A DNA stretch of 64,000 nt from Alkalilacustris brevis (GCF_003350345.1 NZ_QNVJ01000097.1:1-64000); one strand, 5' to 3'; counted from the stretch's first letter, positions 43,078 to 52,774 are shown. Notes: a model not told the origin generated them from the sequence alone. Translations and numbers: made by a program.

Positions 43078-44181
43078 TCAGTCGAGCGTGATCTGATAGT
43101 CTTCCTCAAGCCAGTCCAGCACATACTGCTTGGCTTCGGGGCTGATGGTGGTCGCAAGCCGGTGGGCGTTGCGCGCACCGTTGTCGATCAGCTGCGGGTA
43201 GATACCCAGCGCCGCTTCGGAGATCTCGGTGAAATCGTCGCGGGCCATCAGGTCACGCAGACCCTCGCGGTAGGCTTCGACGACTTCGTCCGAGGCGGTG
43301 CCCGGCAGGTAGATCAGCTTCTGCGCCGGGAAGCCGGCGGTGAAGAACGCCTGCCATGCCTCGAAGCCAAGGCTGTCGGTATCACAGACACTGTTTGCTT
43401 CGCAGACTTCGGCAAAGCTCGGGATGTCCGGGAAGGTCGGGTCACGAACGATATTGCCGTCGTCGTCCAGCGAGCCCCAAGCGAACAGCGGAACCGCGAG
43501 GCCTTGGTCCACCATCGGCTGCACGTTGCTGATGTAGGCCGGGGTGGTTTGATAGTCGAGGTTGGTTTCACCGCGCTCGAACATCAGGCGGCCATCGCCG
43601 CGGCCTTCCACGCCGAAGATCGGCTCCACATCGAGGCCGATAAGTTTGAACGCAAGCAGCGCCACGAGGTCGAGCGAGGTTGCACCCTGCGAGCCGTACA
43701 TGAAGAACTCGTCTTGCAGGTTGTCGCCCGTGCCGTCCCACTTGTCGGCCAGGTCGCCGGAAAGATAGGCGACGCCGCCCACGCCCGAACCCAGCAGCGG
43801 GATCCAGTCCTGGTATTCATAGCGAACGCGCGGATCGCCCAGCAGATAGGGGAACTGGGTCGAACCCGAGGTGCCGAAGATCTGCGTCCCGTCGTTCAGT
43901 TGCTGGTTGTCCTGGAACCAGTTGGCGCCGGTGGTCGAGCCGCCGCCGGGGCGGTAGCGCACGACCACGGTCGGGTTGCCGGGCAGGTGCTCGCTCAGAA
44001 GCGGGGCGTAGAACTGCGCCCAGCGGGCCGAGCCGCCGGTTTCCGAGAACGGAATGGTGAAGTCGACCGTCTGACCGGCAAAGGAGACATCCGCAGCCGA
44101 AGCCGTGGGCATCGCGGCGGCCATTGCAGTGGCGGCAACAGCGCCGAGAAAAGCGCGTGTGCGCGATTTCGTGGAGATCAT
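43078..44181 (-). CDS. TctC-family periplasmic solute receptor
   Basis: A 367-residue substrate-binding protein of the tripartite tricarboxylate transporter. The signal peptide covers residues 1-29 (RTRAFLGAVAATAMAAAMPTASA). The mature protein has the TctC/Bug fold: VDFTIPFSETGGSARWAQFYAPLL and the PGGGSTTGANWF loop for the substrate carboxylate. It is longer than the common Bug receptor (about 320 residues) and contains an acidic insert and a C-x-x-x-x-x-C (CEANSVC) pair that may form a disulfide. The start follows GGGAGGA. First gene of the operon. Confidence 0.9.
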   Translation of the reverse strand: MISTKSRTRAFLGAVAATAMAAAMPTASAADVSFAGQTVDFTIPFSETGGSARWAQFYAPLLSEHLPGNPTVVVRYRPGGGSTTGANWFQDNQQLNDGTQIFGTSGSTQFPYLLGDPRVRYEYQDWIPLLGSGVGGVAYLSGDLADKWDGTGDNLQDEFFMYGSQGATSLDLVALLAFKLIGLDVEPIFGVEGRGDGRLMFERGETNLDYQTTPAYISNVQPMVDQGLAVPLFAWGSLDDDGNIVRDPTFPDIPSFAEVCEANSVCDTDSLGFEAWQAFFTAGFPAQKLIYLPGTASDEVVEAYREGLRDLMARDDFTEISEAALGIYPQLIDNGARNAHRLATTISPEAKQYVLDWLEEDYQITLD

Positions 44182-44670
44182 TGTGGTCCTCCCTAAATGA
44201 TCGTTTTGCACCTTTGCGAAGATGCACTCTGGTTCATGTCGCGGCAAGTGTGGCCGTTAGCGTTTCATCAGGCAAAATGAATTACCCGCGAAACGGCATT
44301 CACTGCCGAACCAACCGGTTTCAATTGACACGAGATGTATAATTTCATCAAGCGCGAACCCCGCGTTTATTGGTGAGAATTATTCATCAATTGGCTAAGT
44401 TCATGTATCGCAATGGGGAATCCTTGCGCTTGGCGGTGCATGGCGCCGTCCGATCAGGGCCTTCGCAGGTGATACCGCCAGGGAAACCTGGCATCGCGCT
44501 GGATTCGCGGGCTTTCTTGACACTATCTGCATACCGCCGCATACAGAACGTCGGGCAGCGGCCCTGACCCCCGGCCGGGTGCCGAAGGCCTTGTAATGGC
44601 CTCTGATTCGGAAAAGCCGGAGTGTCAAACGATTCGGTGCGGCCGGCAGCAACAGAAATGGGGGCAGTTT
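44182..44670. promoter_or_regulatory. Divergent regulatory region with TTCATCA boxes
   Basis: 489 bases without a gene between the tctC-type gene and the solute-binding gene. The stretch from 44260 to 44400 is AT-richer than its surroundings, contains TATAAT at 44338-44343, and carries three TTCATCA copies (44264-44270, 44344-44350, 44383-44389). The last belongs to an imperfect palindrome TTGGTGA...TTCATCAA (44370-44390). These look like regulator sites for one or both genes. Confidence 0.45.
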
Positions 44671-45381
44671 ATGGATATTGGTGCGGTTCGGCAGATCCTG
44701 GCACCGCAAGGCGTGATGCGCATTGCGATGAACACCGGAAACCGGGCGCTGGTGCAGCAGGAAGGCGAGGCGCTGCATGGTGTCGCCCCGGCCCTGGCGC
44801 GGCGCTTCGTCCAGGAGCTGGGCGTCAAAGCCGAAATACAGCGCTATCCCGGCGCCGGGGCCACAGTGAAAGCCGCCGATGGATGGGATCTGGGCTTTCT
44901 TGCCATTGATGACGCGCGGCGTCACGCCGTGACATACACGCGCGCCTATGTGGTGATCGAGGGTGCTGTCGCCGTGCGCCGTGGCGGGCCGATCACCAGC
45001 GTCGAGCAACTCGACCAGCCGGGAAACCGTATCCTGGTGGCGACGGGCGCAGCCTATGATCTTGCGTTGACGCGCAGCCTGAAACACGCAGAACTCAAGC
45101 GGGAACCCAACCCGACCGCGTCTTTCGAGAAATTCCTCCAAGGGGCGGCCGATGCCGTCGCCGGGGTGCGGCAATCGCTTGAGCGCCATTTCACACCCTA
45201 CCCCGACATCGAGATCCTGCCCGAGGCAGTGATGGAGGTTCACCAGGCGATGGCTCTGCCGTTGCGCCATGCCGCCGCGCTGCCATTCGTCGAGGCGTTT
45301 CTCGACCGGGCCCGCGCTGACGGATTCGTGCGTGAGGCGCTCGATGCCTCGGGCCAGACCGGCCTGAAGGTGCCTGCATGA
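44671..45381 (+). CDS. Solute-binding domain protein without signal peptide
   Basis: A 236-residue protein resembling family 3 periplasmic amino-acid-binding proteins: GVMRIAMNTGNRALVQQ..., GVAPALARRFVQELGVKAEIQRYPGAGATV, DLGFLAIDDARRHAVTYTRAY and ILVATGAAYDL. The N-terminus MDIGAVRQILAPQG has no signal peptide, and extending it upstream does not create one, so it should be cytoplasmic. It could be a ligand sensor, or a formerly exported protein that lost its signal. It lies 76 bases upstream of a TauE/SafE permease in the same direction. Confidence 0.8.
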   Translation: MDIGAVRQILAPQGVMRIAMNTGNRALVQQEGEALHGVAPALARRFVQELGVKAEIQRYPGAGATVKAADGWDLGFLAIDDARRHAVTYTRAYVVIEGAVAVRRGGPITSVEQLDQPGNRILVATGAAYDLALTRSLKHAELKREPNPTASFEKFLQGAADAVAGVRQSLERHFTPYPDIEILPEAVMEVHQAMALPLRHAAALPFVEAFLDRARADGFVREALDASGQTGLKVPA

Positions 45382-45457
45382 GGCAGCCCTTCAACCGCCT
45401 GGAAGCCGGCGCCGTGGCTTTGCGGGCCTCGCTGGAAGTGCGCTCCGTGGGCCGCCG

Positions 45458-46204
45458 ATGATCGAGTTGCTGATGCCACCGGAACTGGCGCTGTCGATCG
45501 TCGGGCTGCTGCTCGGGGTCAGTTTCTTCGCCTCGTTCATCACCGCCGCTTTCGGGCTTGGCGGTGGGGCGGTGCTACTGGCCCTGATGGCGATCCTTCT
45601 GCCGCCTGCGGCGCTGATCCCGGTGCATGGCGTGGTGCAGCTCGGCTCCAATCTGGGGCGGGCGGGCACCATGCTGCGCCATGTGGTCTGGGCCTCGCTG
45701 CCCGCCTTCACGGTCGGGTCGCTGATCGGCGTGGCGTTGGGGGGGGTGCTGGCGGTGAACTTCCCGCCCTGGATGGTTCAGGTCGGGATCGGGTGCTTCA
45801 TCATATGGTCGGTGCTGGCGCGCCCGCCGCGCTGGATGGCCACCAACGCCGGGCTGACCGGCACGATATCGAGCTTTCTGACGATGTTCTTCGGTGCAAC
45901 AGGCGTGTTCGTCGCGGTGTTCACCAAGTCGCTCGGCCTCAGCCGGCACGGGCTGGTCTCGACCCATGCGGCGTTGATGACCGTCCAGCACGGGTTGAAA
46001 TCGGTGATGTTTGCGGTGCTTGGCTTTGCCTTCGCGCCCTGGGCGGGGCTGATTATCGGGATGATCCTGTTCGGGCTGCTGGGCACGCTGGCGGGGCGCC
46101 AGGTGCTCAACCGTCTGACCGATCATCGTTTCATGCTGGCGCTCAACGGCATACTGCTGGTGACAGCCGCGCGGTTGATCTGGGCCGGGCTGACCGGCGA
46201 GTGA
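45458..46204 (+). CDS. TauE/SafE-family anion permease
   Basis: A 248-residue membrane protein of the TauE/SafE (sulfite/organosulfonate exporter) family, with about eight helices in two repeats. Family segments are SFFASFITAAFGLGGGAVLLALMAILLPPAALIPVHGVVQL in the first repeat and GTISSFLTMFFGATGVFVAVFTKSLGLSRHGLVSTHAALMTVQHGLKSVMF in the second. Direction and substrate are not known; members move sulfite, sulfoacetate or other small anions. A possible functional pair with the preceding ligand-binding protein. Confidence 0.87.
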   Translation: MIELLMPPELALSIVGLLLGVSFFASFITAAFGLGGGAVLLALMAILLPPAALIPVHGVVQLGSNLGRAGTMLRHVVWASLPAFTVGSLIGVALGGVLAVNFPPWMVQVGIGCFIIWSVLARPPRWMATNAGLTGTISSFLTMFFGATGVFVAVFTKSLGLSRHGLVSTHAALMTVQHGLKSVMFAVLGFAFAPWAGLIIGMILFGLLGTLAGRQVLNRLTDHRFMLALNGILLVTAARLIWAGLTGE

Positions 46205-46220
46205 CGCCGCCGCAGCGTGC

Positions 46221-46508
46221 TCAGCGGTAGCGGTCGAGCGCACTGCGGAATCCCGCCGACAGGTCGTTCCACGCCTTTTCGAAGCTGTCGCGCATGTCCT
46301 TCCAGGCGGCTTCGCTGGCCTCACTGGCCTTGCGCAGCGTCTTTTCGGCCTCGGCGCGCTGGGCCTTCATTTCGCTGATTTGCTTGTCATAATTGATGCG
46401 TGCGTCGGCTTCGGCCTGTTTTGCCTGGGCCTGCATCTTCTCGATCTGGGCATTCCATTCGTCGATCTGCGCTTTCAGCTTGTCGACATATGCTTTGCGG
46501 TCGCTCAT
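46221..46508 (-). CDS. Small coiled-coil protein
   Basis: A 95-residue, almost wholly helical protein with heptad spacing and many Lys, Glu, Gln and Ala (YVDKLKAQIDEWNAQIEKM, ISEMKAQRAEAEKTLRKA). A C-terminal helix contains WKDMRDSFEKAWNDLSAGF. It has no signal peptide or membrane helix. It resembles conserved stress-related coiled-coil proteins of about 100 residues annotated as hypothetical in proteobacteria. The ATG at 46508 follows AGGGAGAC. Convergent with the TauE gene. Confidence 0.8.
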   Translation of the reverse strand: MSDRKAYVDKLKAQIDEWNAQIEKMQAQAKQAEADARINYDKQISEMKAQRAEAEKTLRKASEASEAAWKDMRDSFEKAWNDLSAGFRSALDRYR

Positions 46509-46703
46509 GGCCGTCTCCCTGTTCCTATCTGTCTGAGGTAGGCATTTCGGCGGATTTCTCAAGGGTTCCGGCAATGTGCCTGCGCCGGGACTTGCGCAGC
46601 GCGCCGCCAGGGCGAGGGTCTTGCAGCGAAGGATCGGCGGATCAATCCTGTTACGGCCCCAGGCCTGCGGCACGGTGCCCGCACCCATGCAAGGAGTCGG
46701 CAC

Positions 46704-46957
46704 ATGACGCTGGAGCAGGCCCTGATTTTCGGCATCATCGTTGCGACGGTGGCCTTCTTCCTGTGGGGGAGGTTCCGACATGATGTCGTGGCGCGGGGTG
46801 CGCTGATGGTTTGTGTGATCGTCGGGCTGGTTCCGGCGGCCGAGGCCTTCGCGGGCTTTGCCCACCCGGCGGGATAACTGTCGCCTGCGTGCTGCCGCTC
46901 GAGGCGCTCGTGGTCGCGGTGAGCGTGCCGCTGCTCCTCATCGTCTGGCCGCTGTGA
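46704..46957 (+). pseudogene. Internally deleted SLC13-family permease remnant
   Basis: A good AAGGAG box precedes an ATG at 46704. The first 57 codons read as the start of a SLC13/DASS permease with a membrane helix (ALIFGIIVATVAFFLWGRFRHD) and GLVPAAEAFAGFAHPA. The frame then stops at TAA 46875-46877. In the next frame the protein continues as ITVACVL, exactly what relatives have, so one base has been lost. Directly after this (46895) comes PLEALVVAVSVPLLLIVWPL and TGA, the expected C-terminus. Several hundred codons of the middle are missing. Confidence 0.8.
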
Positions 46958-46966
46958 GGGCAGGGG

Positions 46967-48586
46967 TCAGGCGTTTGCGGGGCGGGGCGCGCGCGTGCGG
47001 CCGATCCGCATCCGCATGTCACACCCCAGGGCCTTGGCAAGCGATTTGAACCGGGCTTCGACAACCTCGCCGTAAAGCCCCTGCGAGCCGGGGGTGAGCA
47101 CCAGTTCAAGCTCGCGCTTCTTGGGGTAATAGCGCAGCCGCCCTGCGGTTTCCGGCCCGTCGGCCGAGAACATCGCGCCAAAGCGCATGGCCTTGCCCAG
47201 CACCTCGGCCTGTTTGCGGTCGGTTTCGGAAAGCAGGCCGGCCAGCCGTGCCATGCGGCCCTCGCTTGCGCCGCTGTTGCGGTAGCGGTGCATCAGCGCG
47301 ACCCCCAGAAACACCCGCCCCCGATGATCCAGCCCGCCCAGATTGGCGCGAGTGGCGTTGTCGAAGCAGGCCTCGGCCCGGTAATCGGGGTGCGCGCGCC
47401 AGCTGACATCGTGCAGCAGGCAGGCGGCCTTTACCAGCCGCAGCCGCGCGGACGGGACATTTGTGTAGAGCGGCCGCAGAAACCCGAACAGGTGGCGGCC
47501 GAAGCCGGGCATCCGGGCGTTGGCCTGTTCGGCATGGCTGCAGGCCTCGATCAGCGGATCGCGCGCGCGCAGGCTTGGCGGCATCTGCTCATAGAGCACC
47601 CCCTCACGCAGCCCGTACGCGGAAATATGGATATGCTTCGGCCTGAGCCGCCACAGCACCTGCCGCAGCACCACCGCCGCCAGCGGCACTAGTGCGATAC
47701 GCCCGCGCGACAGGCCGGTGCGGGCCTTGAGCAGGTTCACATCCTGGTCTTCCAGCCAGTCGATGGTGCGGCGGATCGCGCGCGGGGTCATTTCGTATTC
47801 ATGCAGCACTGTCAGCGGATAATCGCGCCGCAGCATGTCCAGCCGCGCCAGCGCCCGCCACGAACCGCCCACCAGATAGAGGCGCTCGTAATCGCTGCCC
47901 ACCTGCGCGACCAGCTTTTCCAGTTCGGCCCGGACATGCACCTTGAGGCCCTTCCGGCCCCCCGGAACCCCCTGCAGCCAGAACGGCCCCAGCGGCGAGG
48001 TCGCGCGCCGTTCGACCGCGCCCGCGCTGATGCCGGCCAGCTCCATCGAAGAGCCGCCGATATCGCAGACAAGTCCCTCGGCGCCGGGCCAGCCCAGCAG
48101 CACGCCCTGACCGGAAAGCCGCGCCTCCTCCTGCCCGTCGATGACATGAAGGCGCAGGCCGGTCGCGGCCTCGACCTCGGCGCAGAATTCGGGGCCGTCG
48201 GCGGCCTCGCGAACGGCGGCGGTGGCCACAGTGTGCACGCTTTTCAGCGCCATGCTGCGTGAAAGCAGGGCAAAACGCTTGAGCGCGGCCAACGCACGGA
48301 CACGCCCCTCGGGGTGCAGCCGCCCGCTTTCATAGAGTCCCCGGCCAAGCCCGCAGAGCACCTTTTCGTTGAAGAAGAACGCAGGCGAGCGCGCCGCCCC
48401 GTCAAACACCACCATCCTGACCGAGTTGGAGCCGACATCGATCACACCCACGCGCGAAAGTGCCCGCGCCGACGGATCGTTGAACAGAACCTTTCCGAAA
48501 GGATCGTCGTCTTCCGATACGGTCACAGCGCCGTCCATGTCCCGGGTCTGCTGAATGCGCGGCGACTGTGACGGGTTTGCCGGCAC
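46967..48586 (-). CDS. ppx: Exopolyphosphatase/guanosine pentaphosphatase family protein
   Basis: A 539-residue Ppx/GppA protein that would remove terminal phosphates from polyphosphate or pppGpp. The ASKHA ATPase domain shows VGVIDVGSNSVRMVVFDG, ALAALKRFALLSRSM, ATAAVREAADG, VIDGQEEARLSGQGVLLG and LVCDIGGSSMELAGI. The C-terminal half is HD-like (ACLLHDVSWRAHPDYRAEACFDNA). A GTG at 48586, three bases after ppk, or an ATG at 48538 may be the start; the GTG is used because of the tight spacing. It pairs with ppk for polyphosphate turnover. Confidence 0.92.
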   Translation of the reverse strand: MPANPSQSPRIQQTRDMDGAVTVSEDDDPFGKVLFNDPSARALSRVGVIDVGSNSVRMVVFDGAARSPAFFFNEKVLCGLGRGLYESGRLHPEGRVRALAALKRFALLSRSMALKSVHTVATAAVREAADGPEFCAEVEAATGLRLHVIDGQEEARLSGQGVLLGWPGAEGLVCDIGGSSMELAGISAGAVERRATSPLGPFWLQGVPGGRKGLKVHVRAELEKLVAQVGSDYERLYLVGGSWRALARLDMLRRDYPLTVLHEYEMTPRAIRRTIDWLEDQDVNLLKARTGLSRGRIALVPLAAVVLRQVLWRLRPKHIHISAYGLREGVLYEQMPPSLRARDPLIEACSHAEQANARMPGFGRHLFGFLRPLYTNVPSARLRLVKAACLLHDVSWRAHPDYRAEACFDNATRANLGGLDHRGRVFLGVALMHRYRNSGASEGRMARLAGLLSETDRKQAEVLGKAMRFGAMFSADGPETAGRLRYYPKKRELELVLTPGSQGLYGEVVEARFKSLAKALGCDMRMRIGRTRAPRPANA

Positions 48587-48589
48587 AGG

Positions 48590-50764
48590 TCAATCTTTCC
48601 CGTGTGCCAACTGCGGCACATCGGCGGCGCCCGCCTTGCCCCGCCCCGAAAGCGACGGATTCTCCATGAAGAAGCGGTGGCAATTGAACAGCTCGCGCCC
48701 TTCGTCGGGCAGCGTGCGCTCGAAACTTCCGTCGGGTTTCAGCACCCAGCTTTGTTCCTCATCGGCCAGGTTCGCAGCCATGACCTGGCTCACGATCTGG
48801 GCCTTCACGGTATTATTGAGGATCTCGACCAGCGTTTCGACGCGGCGGTTCAGGTTGCGCCCCATCCAGTCGGCCGAAGAGATGAAGACCCGCGCGCCTT
48901 CCGAGGGCAGGCCGTGGCCATTGCCGAAACAGACGATGCGCGAGTGTTCCAGAAACCGCCCGACAATGGATTTCACCCGGATGTTCTCGGACAGGCCCTG
49001 AACGCCGGGCCGCAACCCGCAGACCCCGCGCACCACCAGGTCGATCTGCACGCCTGCGCGGCTGGCGTCGTATAGCGCGTCGATCACATCCGGCTCGACG
49101 ATGGCATTCAGCTTGGCCCATATCTGCGCGGGCTGCCCGGCGCGGGCGTGTTCAGCCTCCTGCGCGATCAGCGCAAGCAGGCGCGGCTTCAGGTCGATGG
49201 GCGAGATCGCCAGGTTTTCCAGCCGCTCGGGTTTGGCGTAGCCCGAGAGATAGTTGAACACCCGCGAGGCATCGCGCCCCAGCGCCGGGTCGGTCGTGAA
49301 CAGCGACAGGTCGGTGTAGATGCGTGCAGTGATCGGGTGGTAATTGCCGGTGCCGTAATGGCTGTAGGTCACAAGCCGCCCGCCCTCGCGGCGCACCACC
49401 GACGAAAGCTTGGCATGCGTCTTGTAGTTCAGAAAGCCATAAACCACATGCGCGCCGGCGCGTTCCAGCCGCCGCGACTGGCGGATATTGGCGGCCTCGT
49501 CGAAGCGGGCCTTCAGCTCGACCAGCGCGGTCACCGATTTGCCGTTCTCTGCGGCCTCGCACAGTGCGGCCACGATGGGGCTGTCGCGCGAGGTGCGGTA
49601 AAGCGTCTGCTTGATGGCCAGCACGTCGGGGTCGCGGGCGGCCTGATCGAGAAAGCGCACCACCATGTCGAAGGTCTCGTAAGGGTGATGCAGCAGCATG
49701 TCCTTCTGGCGGATCGCGGCGAACATGTCGCCGCCGTGGTCCTGCACCCGTTCGGGCACCCGCGGCGTGAAGGAAGGCCAGAGCAGATCGCGCCGGTTCT
49801 CAAGCACCAGTTCGCGCAGATCGGCCAGCCCCAGCAGCCCGTCGATCTCGATCACTTCATCGGGCACGACCTCGAGCTTCTCCATCACCATGTCGCGCAG
49901 GGCGTCGGGCGCGTTGGCGGTGATCTTCAGCCGCACCACCTCGCCCCGGCGGCGGCGTTTGAGCGCGATCTCGAATTCGCGCACCAGGTCTTCGGCTTCT
50001 TCCTCCAGTTCCAGATCGCTGTCGCGCAGCACCCTGAAGCCGCAATGCCCCAACATCCGGTAACCGGGAAACAGCGCGCCCAGATTGGCCAGCAGCAACT
50101 CCTCGAGCGGCAGGAAGCGCGCCTCGCGCCCGTCTGACGGCAGCGGAATGAAGCGGTCGATCTGCCCCGGCACCGGCAGGATCGCGGTCAATGCGCGGCG
50201 GCTGTTTTCCTCTTCCAGCTTGAGGGCCAGGCAGTAGCCGGTGTTGGGAATGAAAGGGAAAGGATGCGCCGGATCGACCGCCAGCGGGGACAGCACCGGA
50301 AACACCATGTTCAGGAAATGATCGTGCAGAAAGGCGCGGTCGCCCTCGTCCAGCGCCTCGCGGGTCATGATCGAGATGCCGGCTTCTTCCATCTCGGCGC
50401 GCAGCCCGGTGCAGACCTGCTGCTGCTCGGCCATCAGGGTGCGGGCGTCGCGGTTGATCTCGACAAGCTGCTCGGCCGGGCTCAGCCCGTCGGCGGCGGG
50501 GGTGGTGTTGCCGCTGCGCGCCAGTTCGCGCAGCCCGGCCACGCGCACAGTGTAGAATTCATCGAGGTTGGTTGCCGAGATCGAAAGATAGCGCAGCCGC
50601 TCGAGCAGCGGCACGCGGGGATTGCGCGCCTCGTCCAGCACCCGGCGGTTGAAGGCCAGCCATGACAGTTCGCGATTGATGAAACGCCCCGGCCCGGCAG
50701 GGTCGAAATCAGGAAGGGCCGCCGGGGCGCTGATGGGGGTGTTGAGGAAATCGGCGTTTGTCAT
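48590..50764 (-). CDS. ppk: Polyphosphate kinase 1
   Basis: A 724-residue PPK1 that polymerises the gamma-phosphate of ATP to polyphosphate. N-terminal [24 protein letters not shown], the head domain, the catalytic domain with [34 protein letters not shown], the autophosphorylated-His region [24 protein letters not shown], and [20 protein letters not shown] near the end are all present. The ATG at 50764 matches the family start. It lies 70 bases downstream of hdaA, in the order perM-hdaA-ppk-ppx common in Rhodobacterales. Confidence 0.98.
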   Translation of the reverse strand: MTNADFLNTPISAPAALPDFDPAGPGRFINRELSWLAFNRRVLDEARNPRVPLLERLRYLSISATNLDEFYTVRVAGLRELARSGNTTPAADGLSPAEQLVEINRDARTLMAEQQQVCTGLRAEMEEAGISIMTREALDEGDRAFLHDHFLNMVFPVLSPLAVDPAHPFPFIPNTGYCLALKLEEENSRRALTAILPVPGQIDRFIPLPSDGREARFLPLEELLLANLGALFPGYRMLGHCGFRVLRDSDLELEEEAEDLVREFEIALKRRRRGEVVRLKITANAPDALRDMVMEKLEVVPDEVIEIDGLLGLADLRELVLENRRDLLWPSFTPRVPERVQDHGGDMFAAIRQKDMLLHHPYETFDMVVRFLDQAARDPDVLAIKQTLYRTSRDSPIVAALCEAAENGKSVTALVELKARFDEAANIRQSRRLERAGAHVVYGFLNYKTHAKLSSVVRREGGRLVTYSHYGTGNYHPITARIYTDLSLFTTDPALGRDASRVFNYLSGYAKPERLENLAISPIDLKPRLLALIAQEAEHARAGQPAQIWAKLNAIVEPDVIDALYDASRAGVQIDLVVRGVCGLRPGVQGLSENIRVKSIVGRFLEHSRIVCFGNGHGLPSEGARVFISSADWMGRNLNRRVETLVEILNNTVKAQIVSQVMAANLADEEQSWVLKPDGSFERTLPDEGRELFNCHRFFMENPSLSGRGKAGAADVPQLAHGKD

Positions 50765-50834
50765 GTGTCGTTCATTATGGGCAGGGCGCAACATTCTCGT
50801 GACAGTTTCAACATCGGGCCGCCCATCATGCAGC

Positions 50835-51512
50835 CTATGGGTCAGGGCTGTCCAGCACCTGCGCCGCAAGGCTTCGTGAGACGGGGCGCTGCTCGGCCAG
50901 GGCGCGCGCGTCGAGTGCTGCGACCAGACGCGCGGCGGCGGCGAGTGAGCGCTCCATCCGGCGCAGCAGATAGGCAATCAGCTCGGGCTGCACCGCGATC
51001 TGCCGGTCGGCGAACAGCTTCACCAGCACCGCCGCCAGCAGCGTATCGTCGGGCGGCTCGATCGTGGCTGTCTGGGTGGCCTGCATCCGGCTGGCCAGGT
51101 CGGGCAGGGCGATGGGCCAGCGGGCAGGCGGGGTGCGGGCCGTGATCAGCAGCCGCCCATCCATGCCCAGCAGGTGGTTGTGCAGGTGAAACAGCGCCCG
51201 CTCGGCGGTGGCGTCGCCGCACAGCGCCTCGGCATCCTCGACCGCGACATGGCCCTGTCGGGCAAGCCGGTCGATATCGGCCCCGGCAAGGTTGCGCGCG
51301 GCGATGATTGTTGCGCCGGTCTCGGCCGCCCAGACATGGGCGAGATGCGTCTTGCCCGCCCCCGCAGCACCGATCAGCGCCAGCTTTCCGCCCGGCCATT
51401 GCGCGGCATCCTCGACCGCGCGCACCGCAAGCGCGTTCGAGGGCGCGACGAGGAAATTCTCGCGCCCCAGTGCCGGGCGCACGGGCAGATCGAGGACAAG
51501 CTGGCGCGACAT
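50835..51512 (-). CDS. hdaA: DnaA-related regulatory protein (HdaA)
   Basis: A 225-residue DnaA-like AAA+ protein without the DNA-binding domain IV, as in Hda. The start [29 protein letters not shown] contains the QLxLxLP clamp-binding motif near residue 4. Walker A is [10 protein letters not shown], and the box VAVEDAEAL stands in place of Walker B. In Caulobacter HdaA works with the sliding clamp to inactivate DnaA after initiation. Its start is three bases after the perM stop codon. Confidence 0.93.
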   Translation of the reverse strand: MSRQLVLDLPVRPALGRENFLVAPSNALAVRAVEDAAQWPGGKLALIGAAGAGKTHLAHVWAAETGATIIAARNLAGADIDRLARQGHVAVEDAEALCGDATAERALFHLHNHLLGMDGRLLITARTPPARWPIALPDLASRMQATQTATIEPPDDTLLAAVLVKLFADRQIAVQPELIAYLLRRMERSLAAAARLVAALDARALAEQRPVSRSLAAQVLDSPDP

Positions 51513-51515
51513 GGG

Positions 51516-52604
51516 CTAGCCTTCCCCGCTTTCACCCGGTCCGGGCGGAGGGCCTGGCCGGTCGTCATAAAGGCGGCTGGCGCGATACTGTTCGGCGGCG
51601 AAACGGCCCAGCACACCCAGCGCCGCCGCAAGCGGGATCGCCACCAGCATGCCACTGAACCCGAAAAGGGTGCCGAAGGCCGACAGCGCCAGCAGCAGCC
51701 AGACCGGATGCAGCCCGACCGAGCGCCCCACCAGCTTGGGCACCAGGATGTTGCCCTCCAGGGCCTGCCCCAGCACGAACACCGCCACCACGATGCCGAT
51801 AGCCAGCGGCTCGCCCCAGAACTGAAACAGTGCCAGCCCGATGGCCAGCACGCCGCCCACGATCGCCCCGATATAGGGGATGAACGAGATCAGCCCGGCC
51901 GTGACCCCCACCGCCAGGCCATATTGCAGGCCCGCCAGCATCAGCGCCCCAGAGTAATACACGGCCAGGACAAGGCACACGGTCAACTGCCCGCGCACGA
52001 ATCCCGCGATGGCATGATCGATCTCGCCGGCCAGGCGGCGGATCGTCGGGGCATGGTCGCGCGGCAGATAGGCATCGATCCGCGCGATCAGGCGCGGCCA
52101 GTCAAGCAGCAGGTAGAAGGCAACGACCGGCGCGATCACCAGAAAGATGAAGAACCCCAGCACACTGCGCGCCGAGGTCACGACCCCCTCGACCAGCGCA
52201 TCGCCGCGCTGCCGGATATTCTCGCCCAGGGCGGCAAGCCCGTCGCGCATGGCGCCGTCTGCATCGAAGCTGGCCGAAACATGGGTGGCGACAAAGGCTT
52301 GCAACTGCTGGAAAATATCGGGCGCGGCCTCGAATAGCTGCAGGATCTGGGTGAAAATCCGCGGGATGATCAGCAGCCCCGCCAACACGACCACCGAGGC
52401 CAGCGCCAGCGAAATCACGATCACCGCCGCCAGCCGCGGCAACCCGGCCTGCTGCATCCGCCGCACCACCGGATCGAGGAAATAGGCCACCGCTGCCCCC
52501 ACGAGAAACGGAAGCAGCACGTCGCCCAGCAGCCAGAGCACGCCCAGAAGCACCGCCGCGGCGATGCCCCAGTAATGCAACTGGTCCCTGACGGGCAGGC
52601 TCAT
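51516..52604 (-). CDS. AI-2E family transporter (PerM-like)
   Basis: A 362-residue membrane protein of the AI-2E exporter/PerM family with about eight helices. The usual start is YWGIAAAVLLGVLWLLGDVLLPFLVGAAVAYFLDPVVRRMQQAGLPR. The middle periplasmic-type helix (residues about 90-140) follows, and the conserved end has GLISFIPYIGAIVGGVLAIGLALFQ, ILVPKLVGRSVGLHPVWLLLALSAFGTLFGFSGMLVAIPLAAALGVL. Real substrates are uncertain. The upstream frame to 52736 is unsupported; the ATG at 52604 is family-like. It heads the hdaA-ppk-ppx run. Confidence 0.9.
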   Translation of the reverse strand: MSLPVRDQLHYWGIAAAVLLGVLWLLGDVLLPFLVGAAVAYFLDPVVRRMQQAGLPRLAAVIVISLALASVVVLAGLLIIPRIFTQILQLFEAAPDIFQQLQAFVATHVSASFDADGAMRDGLAALGENIRQRGDALVEGVVTSARSVLGFFIFLVIAPVVAFYLLLDWPRLIARIDAYLPRDHAPTIRRLAGEIDHAIAGFVRGQLTVCLVLAVYYSGALMLAGLQYGLAVGVTAGLISFIPYIGAIVGGVLAIGLALFQFWGEPLAIGIVVAVFVLGQALEGNILVPKLVGRSVGLHPVWLLLALSAFGTLFGFSGMLVAIPLAAALGVLGRFAAEQYRASRLYDDRPGPPPGPGESGEG

Positions 52605-52774
52605 ATCCGTATCCCTCGCGCGATGCTGCCTGTTCTCTCTTCGCCCATGCGCCCGCCGCGCGCAACCGATGATGCATGCGGCGGGCGCATGGCGCTGTCG
52701 CTGCGCTCTTGTCTGGGCGATGCGGCTGGCATACACCTGCCGCCAAACCCTTTCCGGCCCAGAGGTTTGCCCGA

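Noticed and set aside
44338..44343. TATAAT with TTGACA close upstream (44325-44330) as a standard promoter
   Set aside because: Only seven bases separate the two boxes instead of about 17, so they cannot form one sigma-70 promoter together.
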